Source: Gammaproteobacteria bacterium (GTDB taxonomy: Bacteria > Pseudomonadota > Gammaproteobacteria > Competibacterales > Competibacteraceae). Taken from it: 64,000 nucleotides of DNA. Location of the stretch: contig JACKNE010000007.1 in assembly GCA_024235035.1 (NCBI GenBank), positions 124,001-188,000 on the forward strand, given 5' to 3'. Position numbers and translations under genes: made by a program. Positions 52,575-62,124 of this stretch are shown one piece after another. The notes below the pieces were generated by a model, which searched no databases, was not told the DNA's origin, and worked only from the letters and a program-made list of their open reading frames with translations. Position 1 is the stretch's first letter; the number at the start of each line of letters is the position of its first letter.

Positions 52575-54095
52575 CTATAGATCGTGGCCCGAATATGAGC
52601 CGTTGAACGATTTATTGCACAGCGGGAAATCCGCTACGATGTTGCCTTCAATGGCCGCTTCCAGCAGCGGCCACTGGAACCAGGATGGGTCACGTGGATG
52701 GCAGCGCGCCACCGTCCCGTCGCCGTTCAATCGCAGCCAAAGCAGGATATCGCCACGAAAACCCTCGACCAATGCCAGACTTTCACATGGTTGACCGGGT
52801 GTCTTCAGCGCCACGCGCACCGGTCCAGACGGCAATTTTTGCAAAATCTGTTCGATTAAGCTCAGGCTCTGCTCCACCTCGCAGATGCGCAGCCACACTC
52901 GGCCGTTGACGTCGCTATCAGTTCGCAAAGGAATCTCAAATTTCAATACATCGTAAGGTGGATAGCCCAGTGTGCGGCGTGCGTCAAAAGCGCGCCCTCC
53001 GGCCCGTCCGACATAGCCGCCACAGCCAAATTGCCGAATCAGCGTTGGTTTGACGAAGCCGGTTTTAGCCGTGCGATCTTGCAGCGAAGCGGTGTTATCG
53101 TACAACGTGACCAGCGCTGGAAACTGGCGGCGAATCTCGGCGACCAGGGATTGGAGAACACTGACGCCTTCCACCGACAAATCAGCGGCGACTCCCCCTG
53201 GAACGACGCGATCCATCAGCAGACGGTGGCCGAAACCGGCGGCGCTGGCGCGCAGAATCTGCTCGCGCAACACAGCGCAATGGGCCAGCATCAGAGCAAA
53301 AGCCGCATCGTTGCAAATCGCGCCGATGTCACCGCAATGATTGGCCAGCCGCTCCAGCTCCGCCATCAGCGCGCGTAACCAATGCGCCCGCGCGGGAACC
53401 TCGGTTTCCGTGGCCGCCTCCGCCGCCCGAGCGAAAGCCAAGGCATAAGCGACGGTGCTGTCACCGGATACCCGTCCGACCAGCCGCGCCGCCCGCTCCA
53501 GCGTTGCGCCATTCAGCAGACTCTCGATGCCTTTATGGACATAGCCCAGCCGTTGCTCCAGTCGCGCCACCGCTTCACCGTTAGCGGTAAAGCGGAAATG
53601 ACCGGGTTCGATAATGCCGGCGTGAACCGGTCCGACCGGAATCTGGTGCAGACTCTCGCCCTCCACCGCTAGAAACCGATAGGGTGGCATCGTGGTGGTT
53701 GGCGCGGTTGCTGCGCCGAGCGGATAGCGCACCGGCCAGCGACCATGATCCAGCCACGGACGAATATCGGGTGCATCGACCGGTTGCAAACCGACCAAGT
53801 CGGCAATCGTGCGTTCCAAACGCTGCGCCGGTGGATGCCGACGACCCACCGAAGGAAAGCATCCAGCGGGACAGGGCAAGCTGGCGACACCCAACATCCC
53901 ACTCCCTTCCTCGTGCACGGCCAAATGCACGAGTCCCAGCTCGCCCCATAGTCCCAGCAGCGTCCAGGCGCTATCCGCCAAGCCTTCGATCAAGGTATTC
54001 CAGATGTCAGGAGTCACCACGAACCGGGGCCAGGGGCGATGTGCAGCGACGGGTTGACCCGCATCGAGAATCGCCTGTAAGGATTGTGCATGCAT
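52575..54095 (-). CDS. Hyf-G/NuoCD-like large subunit without nickel ligands
   Basis: This 506-residue protein is a fusion of a NuoC-like N-terminal part and a NuoD/hydrogenase-large-subunit-like part (from about residue 150: GPVHAGIIEPGHFRF, then RLGYVHKGIESLL). True [NiFe] hydrogenases carry two Cys-x-x-Cys pairs. Here the first site reads ARLVGRVSGDSTVAYALA and the C-terminal one RDPSWFQWPLLEAAI, with no cysteines, so a nickel-iron centre cannot form. This matches the energy-converting hydrogenase-related (Ehr) complexes, whose reaction is unknown. It lies between the HyfF-like and HyfI-like genes. A single Cys in FPLCNKSFNGSYSG is not positioned as a ligand. Confidence 0.88.
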   Translation of the reverse strand: MHAQSLQAILDAGQPVAAHRPWPRFVVTPDIWNTLIEGLADSAWTLLGLWGELGLVHLAVHEEGSGMLGVASLPCPAGCFPSVGRRHPPAQRLERTIADLVGLQPVDAPDIRPWLDHGRWPVRYPLGAATAPTTTMPPYRFLAVEGESLHQIPVGPVHAGIIEPGHFRFTANGEAVARLEQRLGYVHKGIESLLNGATLERAARLVGRVSGDSTVAYALAFARAAEAATETEVPARAHWLRALMAELERLANHCGDIGAICNDAAFALMLAHCAVLREQILRASAAGFGHRLLMDRVVPGGVAADLSVEGVSVLQSLVAEIRRQFPALVTLYDNTASLQDRTAKTGFVKPTLIRQFGCGGYVGRAGGRAFDARRTLGYPPYDVLKFEIPLRTDSDVNGRVWLRICEVEQSLSLIEQILQKLPSGPVRVALKTPGQPCESLALVEGFRGDILLWLRLNGDGTVARCHPRDPSWFQWPLLEAAIEGNIVADFPLCNKSFNGSYSGHDL

Positions 54096-54104
54096 AGCCT
54101 TACC

Positions 54105-55562
54105 TTAGCCCAACAGCGCCGCGACATTTTGAAACCAGGTCACCAGTGGTCCTGGCAACCAGAACCCGGCGACCAGCACCAGCGCCAGATGCGTGACCAT
54201 CGGCAGCGCGGTTATCGGTGCAGGTCCCAGCGCCTGCGTGCCCTGTGATTCGCCAAACGCGATAGCATGTAAGCGCCATAACAGGGTGCCAAATCCCAGT
54301 AGTAACCCGGCAACCAGCGGCAACGCCAGCCATGGTTGGCGGGTGAAAGTGGAGCTGACCACCAGAAACTCGCTCATGAATACTCCGAACGGCGGCATTC
54401 CGGCAATTGCCACGACCCCAATCACTAATCCCCAACCCAACAGCGGATGGGTGGCGGTCAGTCCGTGAATGGTGGAAATCCGTTGGGTACCCTTGACCTG
54501 CGCGATGTGGCCCACCGCGAAGAAAATCGCCGATTTGGTCAGGCTATGCATCGTCATGTGCAGCAGTCCGGCGAAATTGGCCAATGGCCCGCCCATGCCA
54601 AAGGCAAAAGTGATGATGCCCATATGTTCGATCGATGAGTAGGCGAACAGCCGCTTGATGTCGCCGCGCCGATAGAACATGCATCCGGCGAACAGCAGCG
54701 ATGACAATCCCAGCCCGACCATCAGCGGTCCCGGCGCCAGAGCGGACGGGTTGGCATTCATCAGCATCTTGAAGCGCAGCACAGCGTACAGCGCCACGTT
54801 CAGCAACAGACCCGACAACACCGCCGAAATCGGCGTCGGGCCTTCGGCATGCGCATCGGGCAACCAGGCGTGCAGCGGAACCAGACCAGCCTTGGTGCCA
54901 TAACCGAGCAGCAGGAAGATGAAGGCCAGATTGAGCAACGCCGGATCAAAAGCGTGAGCATGGATCAGTAACTGATCCCAAGCCATTGCTGGCAAGCCTT
55001 GGCCCATGATCGGTTGCGCTGCCAGATACACCAGGATGGTGCCAAACAGTGCCAGGGCAATGCCGAGACTGCCGAGTATAAAATACTTCCAGGCGGCTTC
55101 CAGCGCCTCGCGGGTCCGGTAAATGCCGACCATCAGCACAGTCGCCAGCGTCGCCAGTTCAATCGCCACCCATAACAGGCCAATGTTGTTGGCGAGGAAC
55201 GCCAAATTCATGGCGAATACCAGCGCCTGATACATGGCATGATAAAAGCGTAAGTATTTCGGCGTGAGTCGCCCGCTCTCCAGTTCATGGGCGATGTAGC
55301 CGGCGCTGAATGCACTGGTAGTCAAGCTGACCAGGTTATTTAACACAATCAAGTAAATGTTGAAATCATCCACTCGCAAGTACAGATTGGCGTCGGGCCG
55401 TATCCAGAGCAGGATCAGCGACGCCAACAGGCTGAGCAACGCTGCGCCGACATTCAATCCGGCGCCCAGTCGGTAACTGGGCAATCCCACCAACAGCAGC
55501 GCCGCGCCGGCGGGAACCGCCAGCAGCGCGGCCAGCGCCATCCAGCCTAAAGCGCCGCTCAT
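54105..55562 (-). CDS. Hyf-F/NuoN-like proton-pumping membrane subunit
   Basis: This is a 485-residue antiporter-like subunit with about 14 membrane helices. It has the conserved Glu in WVAIELATLATVLMVG and the proton-channel lysine in GYGTKAGLVPLHAWLPDAH, followed by EGPTPISAVLSGLLLNVALY and the central-axis motif YSSIEHMGIITFAFGMG. In Hyf, Ehr and complex I such subunits translocate protons or sodium. It overlaps the HyfE-like start by 4 bp (ATGA). The sequence is intermediate between HyfF and MrpD/NuoN. Confidence 0.9.
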   Translation of the reverse strand: MSGALGWMALAALLAVPAGAALLLVGLPSYRLGAGLNVGAALLSLLASLILLWIRPDANLYLRVDDFNIYLIVLNNLVSLTTSAFSAGYIAHELESGRLTPKYLRFYHAMYQALVFAMNLAFLANNIGLLWVAIELATLATVLMVGIYRTREALEAAWKYFILGSLGIALALFGTILVYLAAQPIMGQGLPAMAWDQLLIHAHAFDPALLNLAFIFLLLGYGTKAGLVPLHAWLPDAHAEGPTPISAVLSGLLLNVALYAVLRFKMLMNANPSALAPGPLMVGLGLSSLLFAGCMFYRRGDIKRLFAYSSIEHMGIITFAFGMGGPLANFAGLLHMTMHSLTKSAIFFAVGHIAQVKGTQRISTIHGLTATHPLLGWGLVIGVVAIAGMPPFGVFMSEFLVVSSTFTRQPWLALPLVAGLLLGFGTLLWRLHAIAFGESQGTQALGPAPITALPMVTHLALVLVAGFWLPGPLVTWFQNVAALLG

Positions 55563-56227
55563 CGCCGCCGCCCCCCCCGGAATGCATCCATCGCCTGCAT
55601 ATCGACGCTGTCGAAGCGTTCTCGAATGCGGAACAGAAAAATACCGATCACGATCAAGGCAATCAGCACCGAGAACGCGACGCTGATCTCCACCGCGAGT
55701 GGCATGCCTCGCGCCCCGGCGGCGGCCAGCACCAGCCCATTTTCCAAGGACATGAAACCGATGACCAAACTGACCGCATTGTGACGGTTGACCATCAGCA
55801 ACAGCCCCAGCAGCACCACTGCCAGGGCGAACGCCAAGTCTTCCCGCGCTACGGCGTCGGTTCCCGCTGTCACCGGCAACATGACCAGAATCGCCAGCGC
55901 CACCAGCGCCGCGCCGGCCAGCATGTCGCGGCCCACGCCTCCTACCACTTCCAGGGTGCGGTGGATGCCCAACTGTCGGACAATTCGATACAGCGCAATC
56001 GGAATGACGATCGCTTTGAACACCAAGGCGATCCCGGCGGTGACATACAAATGATGGGCTTCCTGAATATGCGCCTGCCAGCCGACGGCCAGCGCCAGCG
56101 TCAGCGAGTGCAGAGCGAAGACCTTGAGCAGGGCATACAGGCGGTCCTGGTACAGCAACAGCAAGCTGATGACCACCATGCCGCCTGCCAGAAGATGGGC
56201 GATATCGAATTCCAGACCGTGCATCAC
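55559..56227 (-). CDS. Hyf-E-like membrane subunit
   Basis: This 222-residue hydrophobic protein has about six to seven membrane helices. The segment HNAVSLVIGFMSLENGLVLA is characteristic of the NuoK-like half of HyfE, and the N-terminal LLAGGMVVISLLLLYQDRLY belongs to the extra HyfE part. It overlaps both neighbours by 4 bp. It is part of the proton-translocating arm; its own mechanistic role is known only by analogy with NuoK. Confidence 0.87.
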   Translation of the reverse strand: MMHGLEFDIAHLLAGGMVVISLLLLYQDRLYALLKVFALHSLTLALAVGWQAHIQEAHHLYVTAGIALVFKAIVIPIALYRIVRQLGIHRTLEVVGGVGRDMLAGAALVALAILVMLPVTAGTDAVAREDLAFALAVVLLGLLLMVNRHNAVSLVIGFMSLENGLVLAAAGARGMPLAVEISVAFSVLIALIVIGIFLFRIRERFDSVDMQAMDAFRGGRRR

Positions 56228-57180
56228 AGGCTCCGTGACACGAACAACAACAGCGCGCCGAGCAGACCGAGCATCAGCGCCGCGCTCAAGAATTGATCGA
56301 CGCGAAACACTCGCATCTTGGCGATGCTGGTCTCGAACAACGCCAGCAAAAGCCCGCCTAATCCCAGTTTAGCCAGATAGGCAGCCACGCCGAGCAGGTA
56401 GGCTGTGGCCTCTTCCCCTGCTGTGGTCATGCCCCACGGTACAAAGATGCAACCGAGCAGCGAGAGATACAGCAACAACTTGAGTGAGGCAGCCAGTTCG
56501 ATCAGCGCCAGATGACGACCGGAGTATTCCAGCACCATCGCCTCATGCACCATGGTCAATTCCAGATGAGTGGCTGGATTGTCCACCGGAATGCGGGCGT
56601 TTTCGGCAATCGCCACCATGATGAGCGCCAGCAGCGCCAATGCCAGCGACACTCGCAGGCCGACGTCGGCGGTCAGCATGAATCGGGCGACTGCGGATAG
56701 TTCCGTGGTGCCGGCCAGTAACGATAAAGTGAATACCAGCATCAGCATGGCTGGTTCCGCCAGCGAGGCGATCATCATCTCACGGCTGGCGCCGATGCCG
56801 CCGAAGCTGGTGCCGACATCGAGGCCCGCCAGCGCCAGGAAAAAGCGGGCTGTTCCCAGTAAAGCAACGATGGCGATCAGATCGGCGCTCCAGCTGAACG
56901 GTAGGCTGCTAGCGAAGGTCGGCACCAGCGCTGCTGCGACCCAGATGGCGGCAAAGATCAGGTAGGGCGCCACGCGGAACAGCCAGGATGCCGAATCGGC
57001 CAACACGACCTCCTTTCGGAGCAGCTTGAGTAGATCGCGATAGGGTTGCAGCAGCGACGGACCGCGCCGGCGCAGCAATTGGGCCTTGAGGGTGCGGACC
57101 CAACCGGTGAGCAGTGGCGCCAGCAATAAAAGCAGCAGCATTTGCCCGCCTTGCATCAGATGATCATGCATCAGCGCCAT
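56224..57180 (-). CDS. Hyf-C/NuoH-like membrane subunit
   Basis: This 318-residue subunit anchors the soluble module to the membrane arm, as NuoH does in complex I. Family features are LLRRRGPSLLQPYRDLLKLL, AIAENARIPVDNPATHLELT and MVHEAMVLEYSGRHLALIE, where conserved acidic residues line the proton path. About eight membrane helices are visible. It overlaps the HyfB-like gene's stop by 10 bp and the HyfE-like start by 4 bp, so the operon is compact. Confidence 0.92.
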   Translation of the reverse strand: MALMHDHLMQGGQMLLLLLLAPLLTGWVRTLKAQLLRRRGPSLLQPYRDLLKLLRKEVVLADSASWLFRVAPYLIFAAIWVAAALVPTFASSLPFSWSADLIAIVALLGTARFFLALAGLDVGTSFGGIGASREMMIASLAEPAMLMLVFTLSLLAGTTELSAVARFMLTADVGLRVSLALALLALIMVAIAENARIPVDNPATHLELTMVHEAMVLEYSGRHLALIELAASLKLLLYLSLLGCIFVPWGMTTAGEEATAYLLGVAAYLAKLGLGGLLLALFETSIAKMRVFRVDQFLSAALMLGLLGALLLFVSRSL

Positions 57181-59201
57181 AACGCCATCCCCAGCAGTAG
57201 CAGCACCAGAGCACCGAACACCAAACTTAAATAGCGACGAATCGTTAGATATTGCAGGTGGTTAAATCGGTTGGAAATTGCGATGACCGCTGCGGTGATC
57301 GGCGCGTAGCCATAGTCCCAGACCGGGTCGCGCATTTTGACTTCGAAGCGTGCTGCTCGCCCATCGCCAGGTGGCGGCATCGTGACCTGTTCGCGGGCCT
57401 GGAACACCACGCTGCCGAATACTCGGCGGATCGGTTGGGCAAAACTGCCGGCGGTGTATTGGGCCGCAGGGTTGACATCGGGGAAACCGCAGTCCCAGGC
57501 CGGGCTGCGCCGGACCCCATGAGAAGCGAATCGGTGGATCAGCACGGCGGCGAGTATCCCGGATAACGCCATGAACAACAGCACCAACAAACCGTTGTAG
57601 GTGCTTTTCACATCGACCACCGGCACCAGGGTCAACCACGGCTGACTTTGTTGCACCGGCAATCGGGCGCCGCCGTTGAGTAGACTCACTGCTGGGGACA
57701 ACCCGTCTACCACCAGTCCCGGTAAAATCCCGGCCAACAGGCACAGCGTCGCCAGCGTGAACAGCGCAGTCAGCGAATAGCGATCGGTCTCACACGCTTG
57801 CGCAGCGGCTGGTGAGCGTGGCCGACCGAGAAAGGTGATGCCGAAGGCTTTGACGAAGCAGGCGGCGGCCAGGGCGGCGGACAATGCCAACAGTGCGCCG
57901 ACGGCTGGGGCCAGGAATTTGAGCAGCCATTGTGGTAATTCCGGAGTTAGCAAAATCGCCTGAAAAGTCAGCCATTCCGAGGCAAAGCCGTTCAATGGCG
58001 GTAGCGCCGAAATGGCCGCTGCGCCGATCAGGAAGGCCAGTGCGGTCCACGGCATCGGGTGAATCAACCCGCCCAGCCGCTCCATGTCACGTTCGCCGGT
58101 GGCGGCCAGCACCGCGCCGGTTCCCAGAAACAATAGGCTTTTGAACAGCGAATGGTTCAGCACATGGAACAGCGCGGCGGTTAGCGCCAGCGCGGCGCTG
58201 GCGTACATCTGATTGCCCTGGAAGGCCAACGCCAGTCCCAGGCCAATGAAGATGATGCCGATATTCTCTACAGTGTGATAGGCGAGCAACCGTTTAAGGT
58301 CATGCTGCATCAACGCATACAATACGCCGAGCACTGCGGTGATGCCACCCAGCCCCAGCACCAGCCCGCCCCACCACCAGGCGACCGGCTCTCCCAATAG
58401 ATCGAAGACGATGCGGATGAAGCCGTACACGGCAACCTTGGTCATGACGCCGCTCATCAGCGCCGAGACGTGGCTGGGTGCGGCGGGGTGCGCCAGTGGC
58501 AACCAGACATGCAAGGGAACCAACCCAGCTTTGGAACCGGTCCCCATCAGCACCAGAATGAGCGCCAGCGCCGCCAGTCCTGGCGTCATCTCCGCGGTTC
58601 GGATCGTGGCAAAGTCATAACCGCCCTGAGGACCGGCCAGCAAGCCGAAAGCCAGCAACAGCGCCAGCGTGCCAAAACAGGCCATGACCAGATACAGATA
58701 GCCGGCGCGGGTGTTGGCTGATTCCCGATGATGGGCCATGACCAGCGCCCAGGAACTGAGCGACATGAATTCCCAGGCGAACAGAAAGGTGAAGGCATCG
58801 TCGGCTAGCAACACTAGGTTCATGCCCGCTAGAAACGCTGGGTAGAACGGTAACACCCGCCCCGGCGCTGGCTCATGCTGGCCATAACCCAGAGCGAACA
58901 GGCTGGCGACCGCGCCGCCTAAATTGACCACCATGAGAAAAAAGGCGGATAGCGCGTCCAGGCGAAAATGCGCACCCAGCCAAGGCAGACCCAAGGGTAA
59001 GATCAGCGTGGCTGGCGCGGCGGCGCTCAGCAGATGCACCAACGCCATCCCCAGCAGGATGACGCAAATAACCAGACTGATCCCATAGGTTTGCTGGCTG
59101 CGCCCTGTCCGGCGCGCTGCGGAGATCGCATGGAGGCCGACAACGAGCAGGGCCATGGACAAACTTAACAGTAGCGATAACGGCATGGTGATGAAATCCA
59201 C
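57171..59201 (-). CDS. Hyf-B/NuoL-like proton-pumping membrane subunit
   Basis: This 676-residue antiporter-like subunit has the conserved Glu in FLFAWEFMSLSSWALVM, the channel lysine in MGTGSKAGLVPLHVWLP, PAAPSHVSALMSGVMTKVAV and the axis motif LLAYHTVENIGIIFIGLGLA. Its C-terminal extension (RSPAWDCGFPDVNPAAQYTA) is the HyfB-type tail found in hydrogenase-4-like complexes rather than the long NuoL lateral helix. It is the first structural gene, 28 bp after the XRE regulator gene. Confidence 0.91.
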   Translation of the reverse strand: MDFITMPLSLLLSLSMALLVVGLHAISAARRTGRSQQTYGISLVICVILLGMALVHLLSAAAPATLILPLGLPWLGAHFRLDALSAFFLMVVNLGGAVASLFALGYGQHEPAPGRVLPFYPAFLAGMNLVLLADDAFTFLFAWEFMSLSSWALVMAHHRESANTRAGYLYLVMACFGTLALLLAFGLLAGPQGGYDFATIRTAEMTPGLAALALILVLMGTGSKAGLVPLHVWLPLAHPAAPSHVSALMSGVMTKVAVYGFIRIVFDLLGEPVAWWWGGLVLGLGGITAVLGVLYALMQHDLKRLLAYHTVENIGIIFIGLGLALAFQGNQMYASAALALTAALFHVLNHSLFKSLLFLGTGAVLAATGERDMERLGGLIHPMPWTALAFLIGAAAISALPPLNGFASEWLTFQAILLTPELPQWLLKFLAPAVGALLALSAALAAACFVKAFGITFLGRPRSPAAAQACETDRYSLTALFTLATLCLLAGILPGLVVDGLSPAVSLLNGGARLPVQQSQPWLTLVPVVDVKSTYNGLLVLLFMALSGILAAVLIHRFASHGVRRSPAWDCGFPDVNPAAQYTAGSFAQPIRRVFGSVVFQAREQVTMPPPGDGRAARFEVKMRDPVWDYGYAPITAAVIAISNRFNHLQYLTIRRYLSLVFGALVLLLLGMALWR

Positions 59202-59229
59202 TGAATTTAATGATGAGGCTCTCAGCGAT

Positions 59230-59475
59230 TCAAGTCTTCAACCGAACCCCGCGCCCACCACTTTCGCTGACGGCGTCTTCGCCGATCAACTCCACGCCGG
59301 CGGCTTCCAGCGCCGCGATGAGCTTGACCAGGGAATCGACATTGCCACGGATGGTGCCGTTGCTGCGTTCCATGCGCTGGATCGTGGGCAGGGATAAATC
59401 GGCGGCTTTGGCAAGGGCGCGCTGGTCCATGCCCAACAACGCGCGCGCTGCCTTCAATTGGGCCACTGTGATCAT
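59230..59475 (-). CDS. XRE-family transcriptional regulator
   Basis: This 81-residue protein consists of little more than one helix-turn-helix domain: LKAARALLGMDQRALAKAAD, LSLPTIQRMERSNGTIRGNV and SLVKLIAALEAAGVELIGED. It lies 28 bp before the HyfB-like gene in the same direction and is probably the first gene of the Hyf-like operon, likely controlling it and perhaps the divergent maeB. The AT-rich 180 bp upstream would be its operator region. No ligand or metal-binding domain is present. Confidence 0.87.
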   Translation of the reverse strand: MITVAQLKAARALLGMDQRALAKAADLSLPTIQRMERSNGTIRGNVDSLVKLIAALEAAGVELIGEDAVSESGGRGVRLKT

Positions 59476-59655
59476 GTTGGATTGTCTTGAGAAATGAAAA
59501 TATAATCATCGTAGTCTAATTTTGATATAAAAAAAATAATATTTAATGTACTAAAATCCAGTGGTCTCGATTTTATAAGTAGTGGTTTTTATACCGTCTT
59601 TTAGACCCCGCTGGGGGAAATCCCTGTCATCACCTCACCAGGAATTACGCAAACC
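59476..59655. promoter_or_regulatory. AT-rich divergent control region between the XRE/Hyf operon and maeB
   Basis: This 180-bp segment is far more AT-rich than the surrounding genome (for example a run of A and T at about 59520-59560). It must hold promoters for the leftward XRE-Hyf operon and the rightward maeB gene. I could not define an operator palindrome or a -10/-35 pair with confidence. Confidence 0.55.
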
Positions 59656-61929
59656 ATGGCTGATAATTTCGACGAACGCGCCTTGCGCTACCATCGCATG
59701 GCCCCCTACGGCAAGATCGAAGTCACTCCGACCAAGCCGCTCGCCAACCAGCTCGATCTAGCGCTGGCCTACTCCCCCGGCGTCGCCGCCGCCTGTGAGG
59801 TGATTGTCGAAGATCCCCGCGAGGTTTCCACTGTCACCGCCCGTGGCAATCTAGTGGCGGTCATCAGCAACGGCACCGCTGTGCTCGGCTTGGGCGACAT
59901 CGGCCCACTGGCGGCTAAACCGGTGATGGAAGGCAAGGGGGTGCTGTTCAAGAAATTCGCTGGCGTCGATGTGTTCGATATCGAAATCAATGAACGCGAC
60001 CCCGACAAACTGGTCGAGATCATCGCCAGCCTGGAACCGAGTTTTGGCGGCATTAACCTGGAAGACATCAAGGCGCCGGAATGCTTCCAAATCGAACGCC
60101 GGTTGCGCGACCGGATGAAAATCCCGGTATTCCACGATGACCAGCACGGCACCGCCATCATCACCGCCGCTGCCGTGCTCAATGCCCTATCGCTAGTGAG
60201 CAAGAATATCGCTGAGGTGAGAGTAGTCACCTCCGGCGCTGGCGCGGCCGGCATCGCCTGCCTCGATTTGCTGCTCGGTTTGGGCCTGCGGCGGGAAAAT
60301 GTCATCGTTTGCGACAGCCGAGGCGTGATCTATCAGGGGCGCGGCCATCTCGACGCAGAGAAAGCCGCTTATGCCGCCGACACTCCGACGCGCACCCTGG
60401 CCGAGGCGATCGTCGGCGCGGATATTTTCTTGGGGTTATCCAAGGCCGGGGTGCTCACCGGGGATATGGTGAAAACCATGGCTGGCCAGCCGCTGATTCT
60501 GGCGCTGGCCAATCCTGTGCCGGAAATCATGCCGGAGGAAGCCATCGCCGCACGGCCCGACGCTATTATTGCCACCGGCCGCTCCGATTATCCCAACCAG
60601 GTCAACAATGTCCTCTGCTTCCCCTATATTTTCCGGGGCGCGCTGGATGTGGGCGCCACTACGATCAATCAGGCCATGCAACTGGCCTGTGTCCGCGCCC
60701 TGGCGGAACTGGCGCGCGAGCCGCACTCCCAAGAGGAAACCGCTGCCTACGGTGATCAGCCGATCAACTTCGGGCCAGAATACCTGATTCCCAAACCGTT
60801 CGAGCCACGTTTGCTGCTCACCTTACCGCTGGCGGTCGCTAAGGCGGCGATGGACAGCGGCGTCGCCACTCGCCCGATCGAGGATTTTACCGTCTACCGC
60901 ACTCAGCTCAGCCAGCGCGTTTACCGTTCCGGCTTGATCATGCGTCCCGTGTTCGATCGCGCCAAGACCGATCTGAAGCGGGTGATTTATGCCCAAGCCG
61001 AAGAAGAGCGGATGCTGTGGGCGGTGCAGGGCGTTATCGATGACGGTCTCGCCAAACCCATCCTGATTGGACGGCGTGGACGCATCGAACAACGTATCGC
61101 TGAGCTGGGCCTGCGCATTCGTCCCGATCAGGATTTCGAGATCATCGATCCCCAAAACAATCCCTACTACGAAGAATGCTGGCAGGAATACCACCAGTTA
61201 CGCGGACACTACGGGGTCGATCCCAACAAAGCGCGGGTCCGGGTCAACACACGCGCCACAGTGATCGGGGCGCTGATGCTGCGCCTTGGCTACGGCGACG
61301 CCCTGCTGTGCGGATTGATCGGCGGCTTTCCCGATCATGTGGAATATGTGCTGGATATCATTGGTCTGCGTGAAGGCGTTAAGACTCCAGCAGCCATGAA
61401 TATGTTGATTACCTCGCACGGACCGCTGTTTTTCTGCGACACCGATATCAACACGGACCCGACGGCTGAGGAAATCGCCGATATTACCTTGTTGGCGGCG
61501 GAGGAAGTTGGCCGTTTTCTGCCTCCGAAAATCGCCCTGCTATCCCATTCCAGCTTTGGTTCGCACAAGTCGCGGCAGGCGCGCAAGATGGCAGAGGCAT
61601 TGCAGCTCATCCGCCAGCGCGCACCCGATCTGGAAGTGGATGGCGAGATGCGCGGCGATGCCGCTTTATCCGAGGCATTGCGCAGTCGGGTATTTCTGCA
61701 TTCGCGGCTGAAGGGGGCGGCCAACCTGTTGATCATGCCCAATGCTGACGCCGCCAACATCTCCCACAACCTGCTCAAGGAAGTGACGAATAGTGTTTCA
61801 GTGGGGCCGTTCATGCTCGGCCTGGCCAAGCCAGCGCATATTCTGACCCGCTCGGCGACCGCGCGACGGATCATCAACATGACCGCGATTGCCGCCGTCG
61901 ATGCGCAGGAGTGCCTACTGCGCCGCTAG
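59656..61929 (+). CDS. maeB: NADP-dependent malic enzyme with phosphotransacetylase-like domain
   Basis: MaeB oxidatively decarboxylates malate to pyruvate, producing NADPH. The 757-residue protein has a malic-enzyme part (1 to about 430) with LAYSPGVAAACEVI, FDIEINERDPDKLVEII, VFHDDQHGTAIITAAAVLNA and the nucleotide-binding VTSGAGAAGIACLDLLLGLG. A C-terminal phosphotransacetylase-like domain (about 430-757) is regulatory in MaeB and binds acetyl-CoA. Both parts look complete. The promoter region is shared with the Hyf-like operon. An NADPH source of this kind suits an organism that builds storage polymers, though no such genes are seen here. Confidence 0.96.
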   Translation: MADNFDERALRYHRMAPYGKIEVTPTKPLANQLDLALAYSPGVAAACEVIVEDPREVSTVTARGNLVAVISNGTAVLGLGDIGPLAAKPVMEGKGVLFKKFAGVDVFDIEINERDPDKLVEIIASLEPSFGGINLEDIKAPECFQIERRLRDRMKIPVFHDDQHGTAIITAAAVLNALSLVSKNIAEVRVVTSGAGAAGIACLDLLLGLGLRRENVIVCDSRGVIYQGRGHLDAEKAAYAADTPTRTLAEAIVGADIFLGLSKAGVLTGDMVKTMAGQPLILALANPVPEIMPEEAIAARPDAIIATGRSDYPNQVNNVLCFPYIFRGALDVGATTINQAMQLACVRALAELAREPHSQEETAAYGDQPINFGPEYLIPKPFEPRLLLTLPLAVAKAAMDSGVATRPIEDFTVYRTQLSQRVYRSGLIMRPVFDRAKTDLKRVIYAQAEEERMLWAVQGVIDDGLAKPILIGRRGRIEQRIAELGLRIRPDQDFEIIDPQNNPYYEECWQEYHQLRGHYGVDPNKARVRVNTRATVIGALMLRLGYGDALLCGLIGGFPDHVEYVLDIIGLREGVKTPAAMNMLITSHGPLFFCDTDINTDPTAEEIADITLLAAEEVGRFLPPKIALLSHSSFGSHKSRQARKMAEALQLIRQRAPDLEVDGEMRGDAALSEALRSRVFLHSRLKGAANLLIMPNADAANISHNLLKEVTNSVSVGPFMLGLAKPAHILTRSATARRIINMTAIAAVDAQECLLRR

Positions 61930-62124
61930 CGCTTGTTCAAGCTGAAACAGGATGCTTTCAATCCAGGATTTTTGCTCAGCAATACCGAACGCTGATCAGC
62001 GAAAGTCCTGTATGGATTGCCGGAGGCATCGTCTCGGCAAAATCGTCACCGATCGGTATTGGTCGTACCGAGCGGTTCTTCTGAACAGGATGAGCCGTCG
62101 CGAACTCGAAGCACTGAATCCTAT

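Noticed and set aside
52575..54095. Reading the Hyf-G-like protein as an active [NiFe] hydrogenase
   Set aside because: Both cysteine pairs needed to hold nickel are absent.
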